NCBI RefSeq assembly: GCF_023638035.1
Contig: NZ_JAKRVX010000002.1
Location: 496,001 to 560,000, forward strand
Length of the DNA: 64,000 bases
DNA from: Natronocalculus amylovorans
GTDB taxonomy: Archaea > Halobacteriota > Halobacteria > Halobacteriales > Haloferacaceae
Direction: 5' to 3'
Shown here piece after piece: positions 9,082 to 17,460 of this stretch. Position 1 is the stretch's first letter. Every line of letters starts with the position of its first letter. Both the position numbers and the translations under genes were made by a program. The notes beneath the pieces are model-generated. The model did no database searches. It saw only the letters and a program-made list of their open reading frames with translations, and was not told the DNA's origin.

Positions 9082-10551
9082 ATGTCATATGAGCTAAGCG
9101 AATCATTCCCAGGTGTTGTCTATTGGTGTCTAAATGACGACTCATGGACAATGCTCCGAGCCGATGGTGGCTGTAGCGCGCTCACTGGCTATGAATGTGA
9201 TATTCTTGAATCTAGTAGTGTCACATTTGGCCATGATCTCATTCATCCCGATGATAGGAGGCGAGTGAGCAAAGACGTTCAACGATCACTTGCAGAGGGT
9301 GAGGCCTTTGAGGTAGCGTATCGGATTGAGACGAAACATGGCGACGTGAAATGGGTTCATGAATCCGGCCATGGTGTTTCCAAAGCAGGCGCAACACAAG
9401 TCCCTGGAACGACCGGAGAAATCGGGAGTACCGGATTGGACGACCAGTCAAAAGACACACCGATGCTTATCGAGGGCTATATTAGAGAGATTGCCACAGA
9501 GAGACCGCTTGCATCCGAACAGCGGCGGAAAGCGCAACTCCTCGATTCAGTATTTGATTCGATCCCAATCCACCTGTTTGTCAAGGACCGTGATGGGAGA
9601 CATCTCTACGTAAGCGAAGAGCATACCGAAGCGTATGATGGCGTGATGATCGGGAAAACCGATCTTGAGCTTTGTGGTGTGGATGAATCACACCGAAAAG
9701 AGGCATACGAGGACGACATGCACGTGATTGAAACAGGTGAGCCGATTCTCGACAAAGAAGAGTATATTAATTCATCCGAGAAGTGGAATCTCACCTCAAA
9801 AGTACCGTGGAGAGGGCCGAGTGGAGAGATTCGAGGACTGATTGGACTCTCTCGTGATATTACGGAGCGAAAACGCCGACAGGAAGAGGTGGAGCGACAG
9901 CGCGACCGGCTTGAACAGTTTGCTCGTGTGGTCTCACACGATCTTCGTAATCCACTGAATGTTGCACAGGGCCGCGTTGAACTTGCAAAACACGCAGCTG
10001 AGACGGAAGCACCAACAGCGCATCTTGAGACAACACAAAATGCGCTCGATCGGATGCAACAGTTGCTAGCGGACTTGCTCACACTTGCACGAAGTGGACA
10101 GCCAGAGTTTACATCGACGACAGTGCTCCTTGATTCGGTCGCAACCGATGCATGGCAGACCGTCCCGACAGATGGGCTTACGCTAGCGATCGAAACAGAG
10201 CAGAAGGCAATCGAAGCCGAAGAGAGCCGACTGCGACAACTCTTTGAAAATCTGTTTAATAATGCAGCCGAACATGCACAGCCAGCGAGCAAAGAGAGTG
10301 AGACGACGGTGTGTGTCGGCTGTCTGGACGCCGGGTTTTATGTATCGGATACCGGCCCAGGAATTCCAAAACCAGCGCGATCGGATGTGTTTCAGCCAGG
10401 CTATTCAACAGAGGTAGGTGGCACTGGATTTGGCCTCGCAATTGTTCAAGAGATTGCAGACGCACACGGCTGGGAAACACAACTTACCGAGAGTGAAGCC
10501 GGAGGCGCACGGTTTGAATTTCGAGATGTAAAAGTTGTTAATGGTAAATAA
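9082..10551 (+). CDS. PAS-domain sensor histidine kinase
   Basis: A 489-residue soluble kinase without membrane helices. Residues about 8-115 form a PAS_3-like domain, and residues about 150-265 form a second PAS domain ending in the PAC-like stretch GLSRDITERKR. A short coiled coil leads into the HisKA dimerisation helix with the phospho-acceptor His286 in VVSHDLRNPLN. The ATPase domain shows an N-box (ENLFNNAAEHA), a G1 box (VSDTGPGIP) and a G2 box (GTGFGLAIVQEIADAHG). It probably senses an intracellular signal and phosphorylates a response regulator encoded elsewhere, since none is adjacent. Confidence 0.92.
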   Translation: MSYELSESFPGVVYWCLNDDSWTMLRADGGCSALTGYECDILESSSVTFGHDLIHPDDRRRVSKDVQRSLAEGEAFEVAYRIETKHGDVKWVHESGHGVSKAGATQVPGTTGEIGSTGLDDQSKDTPMLIEGYIREIATERPLASEQRRKAQLLDSVFDSIPIHLFVKDRDGRHLYVSEEHTEAYDGVMIGKTDLELCGVDESHRKEAYEDDMHVIETGEPILDKEEYINSSEKWNLTSKVPWRGPSGEIRGLIGLSRDITERKRRQEEVERQRDRLEQFARVVSHDLRNPLNVAQGRVELAKHAAETEAPTAHLETTQNALDRMQQLLADLLTLARSGQPEFTSTTVLLDSVATDAWQTVPTDGLTLAIETEQKAIEAEESRLRQLFENLFNNAAEHAQPASKESETTVCVGCLDAGFYVSDTGPGIPKPARSDVFQPGYSTEVGGTGFGLAIVQEIADAHGWETQLTESEAGGARFEFRDVKVVNGK

Positions 10552-10594
10552 ACGAGTACCGTCGCGTGGTGCTCTGGAACCGGTCCTTGTCCTA

Positions 10595-12061
10595 CTAAAA
10601 AAAGTCCGATAGCCCCGCTTGCCCATCATCTGTCTCGTCGTCCGATTCGGCTGCAGCATCCTCAGCCGTGGTTGTGTTCTCAGAAACAGCCGTCTCAGCC
10701 GACGACCTCTGCTCTGTTGGCTCTTCGGCAGTCTCTGTTGCAGCAGAGGCTTCAAATGCGCCGTCGCTGTGTGCAGTCACCTGGTCTTCTCGAATTGCGT
10801 TTGCATCTTCGACGATCGATTGGACCTTGTTCGTTGTTTCACCACTGCCAGTAATGTATGAGACGTGTTTTTCATTCAGTTCATACCGAGCAGCCATCGC
10901 AACCGTCAGTTCACGCGGCTTACAATGATAGGTCATTGCGGACAGATACGGCAACACCTCTCGGCGTGCAATATCAATGCTCATTCCACCATGTTCAGCG
11001 ATGCGCTGACAGATTTCATCACCAGTTGCATCCGAGGATGGCCAAAACTGCGGACGACTGAACCGTGTCCAACCACCTTTTTTTTCGTCTCGCGCCGCAG
11101 CAACACCTGCAGCGAGATTATCCGTTGTGTAGCGCCAGTAGCTGTAGTTTTGTGTTGCTCGAACACGACCAAGCCAGTTGTCTGCATTTGCTAAGAAATC
11201 ATATGCGCGGACAGCCTCACGTGTGTCATATACTGAAAGGAGGTTGTTTTCGACCCACTTCGTCAGATCGTCTGGCGTCTCATCGACTGCATACGCAGAT
11301 TGGAGTGCGTCTTGTGCGGACTGCTCTTTCAGTACCGCATCGAGAAATGGAAACAGCCCCATCGATCGATCGCGGTCGCTTGTGACAACATCAGCAAGCT
11401 TCAAGTGTGTTTTCCCGTCGGCAACTGCTTGCAAATCGTTGACTGCACCGCGGAGGTCTCCGCTGTTTGTCTCTGCGATTCGATCCAACGCATCCTGTTC
11501 GAACTCAATTTCCTCACGGCGACAAATATCTCGAAGCACCGGGACAATTGATCGTTTTGAGACATCACGGAACTCTATCTCTTGACAGGCGTTTCTGAGC
11601 CCACGACTCATGTCATAGAACTCGTTTGCAATGAGGACGATCGGCTGGCCTGACGATTTTACCAGTCGGGTGATTGCAGACGCGCCACCGCGATCGTAGT
11701 TTCCGTGGATGTTGTCTGCCTCATCAAGGATAACGAGCTGCCGGCCAGCAGTGGTGTCACCATGTTGTTTGGCGATCGATCCATCAAGAGTTGCATTATG
11801 TGCGGCACGACCTGCAAAGCGTTCGATTACATCAGCAGTTCGTTGATCGGAGGCGTTGAGTTCGACCGTCTCCCATCCCATATCGTTTGCGAGTGCATGT
11901 GCGGCGGACGTTTTTCCAATTCCGGGACTGCCGTACACGATTACCGCTTCTCTGTGTGAATCCCACGATGTCGCCCAGTCGCGGAAGGCATCGCGTGCTT
12001 TGTTGTTGCCGCGAAGCTCCGAAAGCGACTGTGGACGATATCGTTCCGTCCAATCTACCAT
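10595..12061 (-). CDS. rfcL: Replication factor C large subunit (clamp loader)
   Basis: The AAA+ large subunit that, with RfcS, loads the PCNA clamp on primed DNA. It is 488 residues from the ATG at 12061 (MVDWTERYRPQSL, the family opening). The reading frame is open upstream to 12370, but that sequence is basic and unlike the family. Walker A is GSPGIGKT (44-51) and Walker B is VILDEADNIHG. After the AAA+ and collar domains there is an acidic, Ala/Glu/Thr-rich linker. The protein ends in QAGLSDFF, a perfect PIP box for PCNA binding. Confidence 0.96.
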   Translation of the reverse strand: MVDWTERYRPQSLSELRGNNKARDAFRDWATSWDSHREAVIVYGSPGIGKTSAAHALANDMGWETVELNASDQRTADVIERFAGRAAHNATLDGSIAKQHGDTTAGRQLVILDEADNIHGNYDRGGASAITRLVKSSGQPIVLIANEFYDMSRGLRNACQEIEFRDVSKRSIVPVLRDICRREEIEFEQDALDRIAETNSGDLRGAVNDLQAVADGKTHLKLADVVTSDRDRSMGLFPFLDAVLKEQSAQDALQSAYAVDETPDDLTKWVENNLLSVYDTREAVRAYDFLANADNWLGRVRATQNYSYWRYTTDNLAAGVAAARDEKKGGWTRFSRPQFWPSSDATGDEICQRIAEHGGMSIDIARREVLPYLSAMTYHCKPRELTVAMAARYELNEKHVSYITGSGETTNKVQSIVEDANAIREDQVTAHSDGAFEASAATETAEEPTEQRSSAETAVSENTTTAEDAAAESDDETDDGQAGLSDFF

Positions 12062-12171
12062 TATCAGATCAAGGGTAGACCCGCGTTTAGTGGTTGCGGA
12101 GTCTGTGACGACAATAATCCGAGAATCAAATGGTAAGTCCGCTTTTTTCATTCGCGCGTCGTTATCTTTGT

Positions 12172-12627
12172 ATGGATTCCCAGCAATCGGTCTCACTTTC
12201 GGAAGATGAGTTGGAGATGTTTCTTGGAACCGGTGGAACTGGAACGCTTGCATTCGGAACCGATCGATCGGAGCCACCATACGCAATTCCAGTCTCCTAT
12301 GGATTCGACAGCGAGACACGGCAGTTCTTCTTTCGGCTTGCACACGCGCCGAGAAGTGACGAACTCCCATCGAAACCGACGCAGAACCCAGTCACGTTTG
12401 TGACGTTTTCAGAAACACCGACAGGATGGCACAGCGCAATAGCATCAGGAACGCTAACTGGGATTTCAGAGCCTGCTGTTGACGACGTTGCTGCAGAAGC
12501 GCTCCGTCGAATCCACATCCCACTTGTTGACATCTACGATCACCCGACAAAAGAGGTTGAATTTGCGTTTTTCCGACTTGATCCAGAAACCCTCAGTGGG
12601 CGAAAAGAAGCACACGTCGATGATTGA
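12172..12627 (+). CDS. Pyridoxamine 5'-phosphate oxidase-like flavin-binding protein
   Basis: A 151-residue split-barrel protein of the PPOX/flavin-nucleotide-binding class. The family layout is visible: an N-terminal helix (EDELEMFLGTGGTGTLAFGT), a strand PPYAIPVSYGFD, then NPVTFVTFSE and a C-terminal FAFFRLDPETLSGRK. Haloarchaea carry many such small proteins, and the reactions are mostly unknown. The ATG at 12172 (MDSQQSVSLSEDE) is preferred over 12130 because the extra residues are not acidic. It is divergent from rfcL, and the 110-bp gap must hold promoters for both. Confidence 0.82.
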   Translation: MDSQQSVSLSEDELEMFLGTGGTGTLAFGTDRSEPPYAIPVSYGFDSETRQFFFRLAHAPRSDELPSKPTQNPVTFVTFSETPTGWHSAIASGTLTGISEPAVDDVAAEALRRIHIPLVDIYDHPTKEVEFAFFRLDPETLSGRKEAHVDD

Positions 12628-12686
12628 TTGTGAAGTGATACCATCGCTAAATCACACTTTTGTGCGCGCTGTGAGAGCATCAAGTA

Positions 12687-13337
12687 ATGTTCCCAGAACG
12701 GATTGAGACGCCACGGCTTCGCTTCGACCGGTTCGCTGAATCGAACGTCTCCATCACGCAGTTCTATTCGGTTGCTGGAGCGAGCGAGACGATCGAAGAA
12801 GAGACCACACAGCTAACGTGGGAACCGCACGAGCATCTCAAAGAATCCGCAACTGTGCTCGAACAATTTACGTCAGGATGGGAGAATCATGAGGCTGCAA
12901 CCTACGCGCTCTATCCTCGGGATGGACAAGCAGGTGCAGGTGAGCTCGCTGGAAACACTGGCCTTCACATCGATTGGGATCGGCAGCTTGGAACGCTCGG
13001 TATTTGGCTCCGGAAGCCATTTTGGGGCCGCGGCTACTCCGGTGAGCGTGCTGGTGCGTTGCTTTCGCTGGCGTTTGATCGGCTTGGGTTGGAGGTTGTT
13101 GCTGTCGAGCATGAACCCGAGAATACGAAGTCACAGCGTGCGATCGAGCAATACGTTGGCCGATTTGGTGGTCGTCACGAGGGCTACATTCGGAACAGCC
13201 ACCGATACGCGAACGGCGACATTCGTGATGTGCATCGGTACTCGATCAGCAAAGACGAGTGGAAAGAAGCGATCGAAGGCGACCCTGTGAGTGTTACATT
13301 TACAGAGACGATCGATCCAGACATAGACCCAGCGTAG
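12687..13337 (+). CDS. GNAT acetyltransferase, RimJ/RimL type
   Basis: A 216-residue N-acetyltransferase. It opens with ETPRLRFDRF, the usual RimL-type beginning, and carries the acetyl-CoA binding segment GIWLRKPFWGRGYSGERA (about 109-126), followed by LEVVAVEHEPENTKSQRAIE. This type acetylates protein N-termini, antibiotics or small amines. The substrate is not predictable here. It follows the PPOX-like gene by 59 bp on the same strand and precedes a membrane protein by 42 bp, so the three may share a transcript. Confidence 0.85.
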   Translation: MFPERIETPRLRFDRFAESNVSITQFYSVAGASETIEEETTQLTWEPHEHLKESATVLEQFTSGWENHEAATYALYPRDGQAGAGELAGNTGLHIDWDRQLGTLGIWLRKPFWGRGYSGERAGALLSLAFDRLGLEVVAVEHEPENTKSQRAIEQYVGRFGGRHEGYIRNSHRYANGDIRDVHRYSISKDEWKEAIEGDPVSVTFTETIDPDIDPA

Positions 13338-13379
13338 AACACAAGACACATCATGGTGGTGTCCAACAGCAAAACCACC

Positions 13380-13979
13380 ATGAGTTCTCAAGCAGCGACA
13401 AAACAGACGGAGCATCGCGGATCGCTTTCGAAGCGATCGGTTGCGAGTGGCGCCGTTGGTGGGGTTATTGCCGCAGTTGGTGGGTATCTTGTTGCATATC
13501 TTGCATACGCAAGTGAAGTTGAATCACAACTGCGTGGGGTGAATTTCATTGCGGATCTGTTTGGTGGGGAACCCATTCCATCATGGGTTGGCGTTGGGTG
13601 GCTACACTACAACGGCCACTTCGTAGATACACAGATCGAGTCATTTGGTGGCACACGATCGATGAATTTCATTACCCAAGCGGACGGAAGCGGGCTCACA
13701 GCACTCTATCTACTTGCCCCGCTCATGCTCGTACTTGTCGGTGCAGCGGTCGCGTATTATACCGCAGTAGAGTCGCCGCGTGAGGGTGCAACAGTAGGGA
13801 GTACTGTCGCGATTGGGTACTTCATATTTGCTGCGGTTGGCGTTGCACTACTGCAATATGAGAGCACAGCCGGATCGATACAGCCGGACCCAATCACAGC
13901 GCTCCTGCTTGCAGGGATTGTCTATCCGCTTGTATTCGGTGCGATCGGTGGTGCAGTTGCAGGAACAATCCGTGAGTAA
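13380..13979 (+). CDS. Haloarchaeal membrane protein of unknown function
   Basis: About 199 residues. A Ser/Thr/Gln-rich N-terminus precedes helix 1 (AVGGVIAAVGGYLVAYLAY). A polar region of about 65 residues with many aromatic and Gly residues (WVGVGWLHYNGHFVDTQ) is probably outside the cell, followed by three or four more helices ending GAIGGAVAGTIRE. It resembles haloarchaeal multi-pass families annotated as transporters of unknown substrate (possibly DUF7978, from memory). The ATG at 13380 is preferred over 13353. Its stop codon abuts the stop of the converging GNAT gene with no intervening base. Confidence 0.7.
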   Translation: MSSQAATKQTEHRGSLSKRSVASGAVGGVIAAVGGYLVAYLAYASEVESQLRGVNFIADLFGGEPIPSWVGVGWLHYNGHFVDTQIESFGGTRSMNFITQADGSGLTALYLLAPLMLVLVGAAVAYYTAVESPREGATVGSTVAIGYFIFAAVGVALLQYESTAGSIQPDPITALLLAGIVYPLVFGAIGGAVAGTIRE

Positions 13980-14471
13980 CTAGAGACTTCGAGCAACCAT
14001 TTCGCCCCAGTGTTCGAAGCCATGTTTTTTATAAAACGCCTGCGCACGGTCGTTTTTCCGATCGACATCCAAGACGATTCGATCGAGTGGAAGCGACTGT
14101 GCCCGTGCGGTCTCAATTGCAGCATCCAGTAGCAGATCTGCTGCGCCGCTCCCTCTGACAGCTGGATGGAGGTACAGTTCGTTGAGAATTGCAGCGTCCC
14201 AAATAAATGAGAGCGACTCCGGAAGGACAAAGACGTAGCCAACAACATCGTCCACCGAAGAAATCGCGAGGGTGACACTTCGTGGGTCTTCGGAAATACA
14301 GCGATCAACCCACCCAAGATACCGCTCGCGATACGCAGCTGTGAGCTTTTGATCGTAGACTGCCTGTTTGTCATCGCCACCAGTATTCTCTCCAAGCCCG
14401 CGTTCGAACTGTTCTTTGAGCGCCCAGAGTGCCTCTGTATCCGTTTTTGCGTCGTACGGTCGGGTGTCCAT
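13980..14471 (-). CDS. GNAT N-acetyltransferase
   Basis: A 163-residue single-domain acetyltransferase. Motif A is LNELYLHPAVRGSGAADLLLDAAIETA (about 96-122), with the R-G-x-G-A acetyl-CoA loop. Motif B is LDVDRKNDRAQAFYKKHGFEHWGEM near the C-terminus. The central strand DDVVGYVFVLPE and the C-terminal aromatic region fit the family. The substrate is unknown. Its start lies 54 bp downstream of the metal-dependent hydrolase-like membrane gene, so the two could be co-transcribed. Confidence 0.88.
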   Translation of the reverse strand: MDTRPYDAKTDTEALWALKEQFERGLGENTGGDDKQAVYDQKLTAAYRERYLGWVDRCISEDPRSVTLAISSVDDVVGYVFVLPESLSFIWDAAILNELYLHPAVRGSGAADLLLDAAIETARAQSLPLDRIVLDVDRKNDRAQAFYKKHGFEHWGEMVARSL

Positions 14472-14525
14472 ACGAGAAGGACACCATCATAGTGTGTAGT
14501 GGTTTCGGCTCCGGTGAGTCCTGTA

Positions 14526-15167
14526 TTAGTTGTCTCCGGAGAGTCGGTACTCGGCAATTCGGTAGAGAACCACGCCAAAACCAATAACGGTCAGTAAGAT
14601 CTGCTCACCAGTTTCTGCGACATATGCAATCCGCTCTGGATTTTCTGCTGGTTCAGATGCCGGCGGTTCAACAGCGGTCCAATAGTGGACGTCTGCAGAG
14701 GAGCCACGAGCAGTGGTGCTGTCTTCGCCAAGTTCAATGAACGTCTGCTCGATTCCTTGGTGATTTGAGATAAGAAGGTGTCCCGAAAGGTTGTAGAACT
14801 GGTCGTGCAACGGCCAAAAGAGGTTTGCTCCGTTGTAGAACGCATCGAGCAAAATGTGGCCAAATAGGACGGCCACAACAGTCACCCAGCCAACACGCCA
14901 CCCGTACTCACCCCACCGATCGAGCACAAATGAGTTCGATCGGGCCTTTACATCCCACGTTAACAGCGCAAGCACACCAAGTGGAAGCCAGATGTTATGG
15001 AGTACCGTTCGGTGCGCACCAGTCATAAAGACGCCAAAAAACGCATCAATATCGAGTATTGCTGTTGCAGCAAGGACAATCACAATGGCCCGGGTATCAA
15101 AATGCTCGTGAAGCAGTGCACAGGCGATGAGCCCGCCGATCGCCATATGAACCGTGGTTGGTGGCAT
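14526..15167 (-). CDS. Membrane-bound metal-dependent hydrolase-like protein (DUF457/YdjM type)
   Basis: About 213 residues with five or six helices. The family pattern is an N-terminal PPTTVHMAIGGLIACALL (His in helix 1), then TAILDIDAFFGV, GAHRTVLHN and GHILLDAFYNG; the conserved His and Asp residues are the proposed metal site. A large outer loop of about 80 residues (around 135-190) is rich in acidic residues. Homologues are called metal-dependent hydrolases, but the reaction is not established. The ATG at 15167 is preferred over the longer reading at 15197. Confidence 0.78.
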   Translation of the reverse strand: MPPTTVHMAIGGLIACALLHEHFDTRAIVIVLAATAILDIDAFFGVFMTGAHRTVLHNIWLPLGVLALLTWDVKARSNSFVLDRWGEYGWRVGWVTVVAVLFGHILLDAFYNGANLFWPLHDQFYNLSGHLLISNHQGIEQTFIELGEDSTTARGSSADVHYWTAVEPPASEPAENPERIAYVAETGEQILLTVIGFGVVLYRIAEYRLSGDN

Positions 15168-15290
15168 GTACGTACATACCAACCAAACAGCATCCATCTT
15201 TCGGCGGCTACTTCGGCAATTGTCGAATGGAGGGTTCGATACGCTTTTGCAGCGATCGGCCCGACGTAGTGGTATGAATGGGGGTTGGAG

Positions 15291-15998
15291 ATGAGCGACA
15301 CTGCACGAGAAGAGCTTGCTCGGCGAATTGCAGGTGAAATCACGTTGAGTGACGATCCAGGTGCGACACTCAGAAAATGGCGGACGGATTTCGATATTTC
15401 ACAAACCGAGCTTGCTGCACAGTTGGATGTCTCCTCTTCAGTCGTCTCCGATTACGAGAGTGGCCGCCGAGAGAGTCCTGGTATTGGAGTCATACGGCGG
15501 ATGGTCAATGCACTGTTGGCGATCGATGAGACACGCGGGGGCGGTCACATTAGACAGTTTGCCCGCGTACTTTCTGCTGGGTTTGAGAGCGACATTGTTC
15601 ACGACCTTCGTGAGTACCCGACTGCAGTGCCGCTCGATCGGTTCTATGATGCGATCGATGCCACAGAGATTACTCGTGGGAAGCGCGACTATGTGAACGG
15701 CCATACCGTCATCAACAGCATTCAAGCGATTACACGACTCTCCAGCGAGGAGTTCTACCGACTGTATGGACAGAGTACCGATCGGGCGCTGATGTTTACA
15801 GACGTTACACGTGGGGAGTCACCACTGGTTGCAATGCGCGTCGTCACACCAACCCCGAACGCGGTTGTTCTGCATGGACTGGGTGAAGATGATCTCTGGG
15901 AGCATGCGCCAGCGCTTGCAAATATTGATGGCTTCTCGCTTGCGGTAACAAACTGCGACATCGAAACCGCGCTAAATGATCTCCGGACGCTCAGCTAA
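15291..15998 (+). CDS. HTH transcriptional regulator with C-terminal conserved domain (COG1709-like)
   Basis: About 235 residues. A Cro/CI-type helix-turn-helix spans about residues 25-75 (FDISQTELAAQLDVSSSVVSDYE). A larger conserved archaeal domain of about 150 residues follows, with TRGKRDYVNGHTVINSIQAI and a C-terminal alpha/beta unit (MRVVTPTPNAVVLHGLG). It matches the archaeal regulator group COG1709 in layout; I believe this group is often found near HMG-CoA synthase, as here, where mvaB converges 46 bp away. A role in controlling isoprenoid synthesis is inference. The ATG at 15291 is preferred over a TTG at 15285. Confidence 0.82.
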   Translation: MSDTAREELARRIAGEITLSDDPGATLRKWRTDFDISQTELAAQLDVSSSVVSDYESGRRESPGIGVIRRMVNALLAIDETRGGGHIRQFARVLSAGFESDIVHDLREYPTAVPLDRFYDAIDATEITRGKRDYVNGHTVINSIQAITRLSSEEFYRLYGQSTDRALMFTDVTRGESPLVAMRVVTPTPNAVVLHGLGEDDLWEHAPALANIDGFSLAVTNCDIETALNDLRTLS

Positions 15999-16044
15999 CC
16001 TCGATCGCGTAGAATAGCTTCTGGGTACTGTAGGCGATCGATCG

Positions 16045-17388
16045 TTATTCGACGTAGTCGTAGCGGCGTTCGTTCATCCGACCCCAGCCAGTGAACACGA
16101 ACTCACCGGATGGCTGTGTGAACTCCTCAACATCAATATCGGTCTCTTTGTCGTACTCGTGCACATCGTGGACGAGTTCGTACTCGCTCCACGTGAGGTC
16201 GTATCGGGATTCAAGCTGGTCGTCGATATTGAGTCCCTCAATCTCTTCTTTCCAGCCGTCACGAACGGTTTCGGCGTGGATTTCTGCCTGTGCACCGGAG
16301 CCATAGGAGCCAACAAGCAGTTTCTGGCCTACAAGATCGGTTCCATTTGCAGCTGCATGACGGAGTGCGCTCGCACGGGCAATGTGGACCGATCCGGTGT
16401 ACCAGTTGCCAACCCGGCGTGAGAGTTCAAGTGTTGGTGCGATCGTGTCTGCATACCAGCTCTGGTAGCGATCGGTTCGTTTGAGTTCGTCCATGTGCGC
16501 GCGAATTGCTTCTTCGAACGCTTCTCTGCTCTCGAAGTCAGTTTCCCGTGGCTGGCGGCCGATCTCCGGCTCAAGTTCGTCTTCGATTTCGGTATCACGA
16601 ATCATATGCCGGAAGCCGAGCAGTCCCGCTTTTCGGACCATTCCCGGGAATGGGGTGTGGAACGGAATGTATTCGAAGTCTTCCGGATGGGTGTCCCATG
16701 CAACAGACTCAAAATCCTCAAGCGCTTCGCGCATCCGTGCGAGATACACCTGCATCGATCGTTTTCCATCAACGGATGGGAACTGTTGGTTTGGTTTGAG
16801 GAAGTCCGTCTCGTCCATGCTGCCATAGCCTTGCTCGGTTGAAAGCTCGACAATGCTTGGCTCTTCGGTAATGAGCATCGCCACCGCACCGGCACCCTGT
16901 GTCGCCTCTCCGGGGTCACCACGGGCGTAGAGTGCGGTGTCGGTTGCAACGACGAGCGCTGCACGGCCACGATTCCGGCCGGCTTTGATCCAGTTGTACG
17001 CATCGTCGATCGATTGGGTGCCAGCGACGCACGCGAATTTCCGCTCTCCCTTGTTGGCGTGTCTGAAATCGCCGTCGTAAACCTGTTCGAGGCAGCCTGC
17101 GATGTAGGTCGAAACCGGTTTTGAGTGGTCGAATGCGGATTCAGTGGCGACATCGATGCGGCCGATATCGCTTGGTTTGAGCCCCTTTCGGTCCATGAGC
17201 TGCTTTGCGGCGTTCGCGCCCATCGTAACGATATCTTCGTAGGTATCAGGGAACGAGGAGTCTTCGAGGCCGAGGCCTTTGGTGTACTTCTCCGGGTCGT
17301 CTCCCTTCACCGGGGCGAACGTGTTCGGAAGGTCAAGTTTGAGTTTGCCGGACCAGATTTCGATGGCGTCGATCCCGACTGCTGTCAT
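16045..17388 (-). CDS. mvaB: Hydroxymethylglutaryl-CoA synthase
   Basis: Condenses acetyl-CoA with acetoacetyl-CoA to HMG-CoA, a mevalonate-pathway step needed for archaeal lipids. It is 447 residues. The catalytic cysteine is Cys120 in KFACVAGTQSI, the general base is Glu83 in ATESAFDHSK, and the His motif is IPFHTPFPGMVRKAG (about 240-254). The thiolase-like fold is complete, and the C-terminal GSYGSGAQAEI closes the active site. The ATG at 17388 gives the usual MTAVGIDAIEIW opening. The companion HMG-CoA reductase is in the same window at 30.4 kb but is not in an operon with it. Confidence 0.96.
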   Translation of the reverse strand: MTAVGIDAIEIWSGKLKLDLPNTFAPVKGDDPEKYTKGLGLEDSSFPDTYEDIVTMGANAAKQLMDRKGLKPSDIGRIDVATESAFDHSKPVSTYIAGCLEQVYDGDFRHANKGERKFACVAGTQSIDDAYNWIKAGRNRGRAALVVATDTALYARGDPGEATQGAGAVAMLITEEPSIVELSTEQGYGSMDETDFLKPNQQFPSVDGKRSMQVYLARMREALEDFESVAWDTHPEDFEYIPFHTPFPGMVRKAGLLGFRHMIRDTEIEDELEPEIGRQPRETDFESREAFEEAIRAHMDELKRTDRYQSWYADTIAPTLELSRRVGNWYTGSVHIARASALRHAAANGTDLVGQKLLVGSYGSGAQAEIHAETVRDGWKEEIEGLNIDDQLESRYDLTWSEYELVHDVHEYDKETDIDVEEFTQPSGEFVFTGWGRMNERRYDYVE

Positions 17389-17460
17389 AGGGAGTGATTG
17401 AGAACAGTGACATATGGGTCTGTCGATGGGAGTTACGTCGATCGTCGATCAAAATCCGGA

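Noticed and set aside
12062-12370. N-terminal extension of RfcL to 12370
   Set aside because: The extra 103 residues are basic and do not match RfcL, whose normal start is the ATG at 12061.
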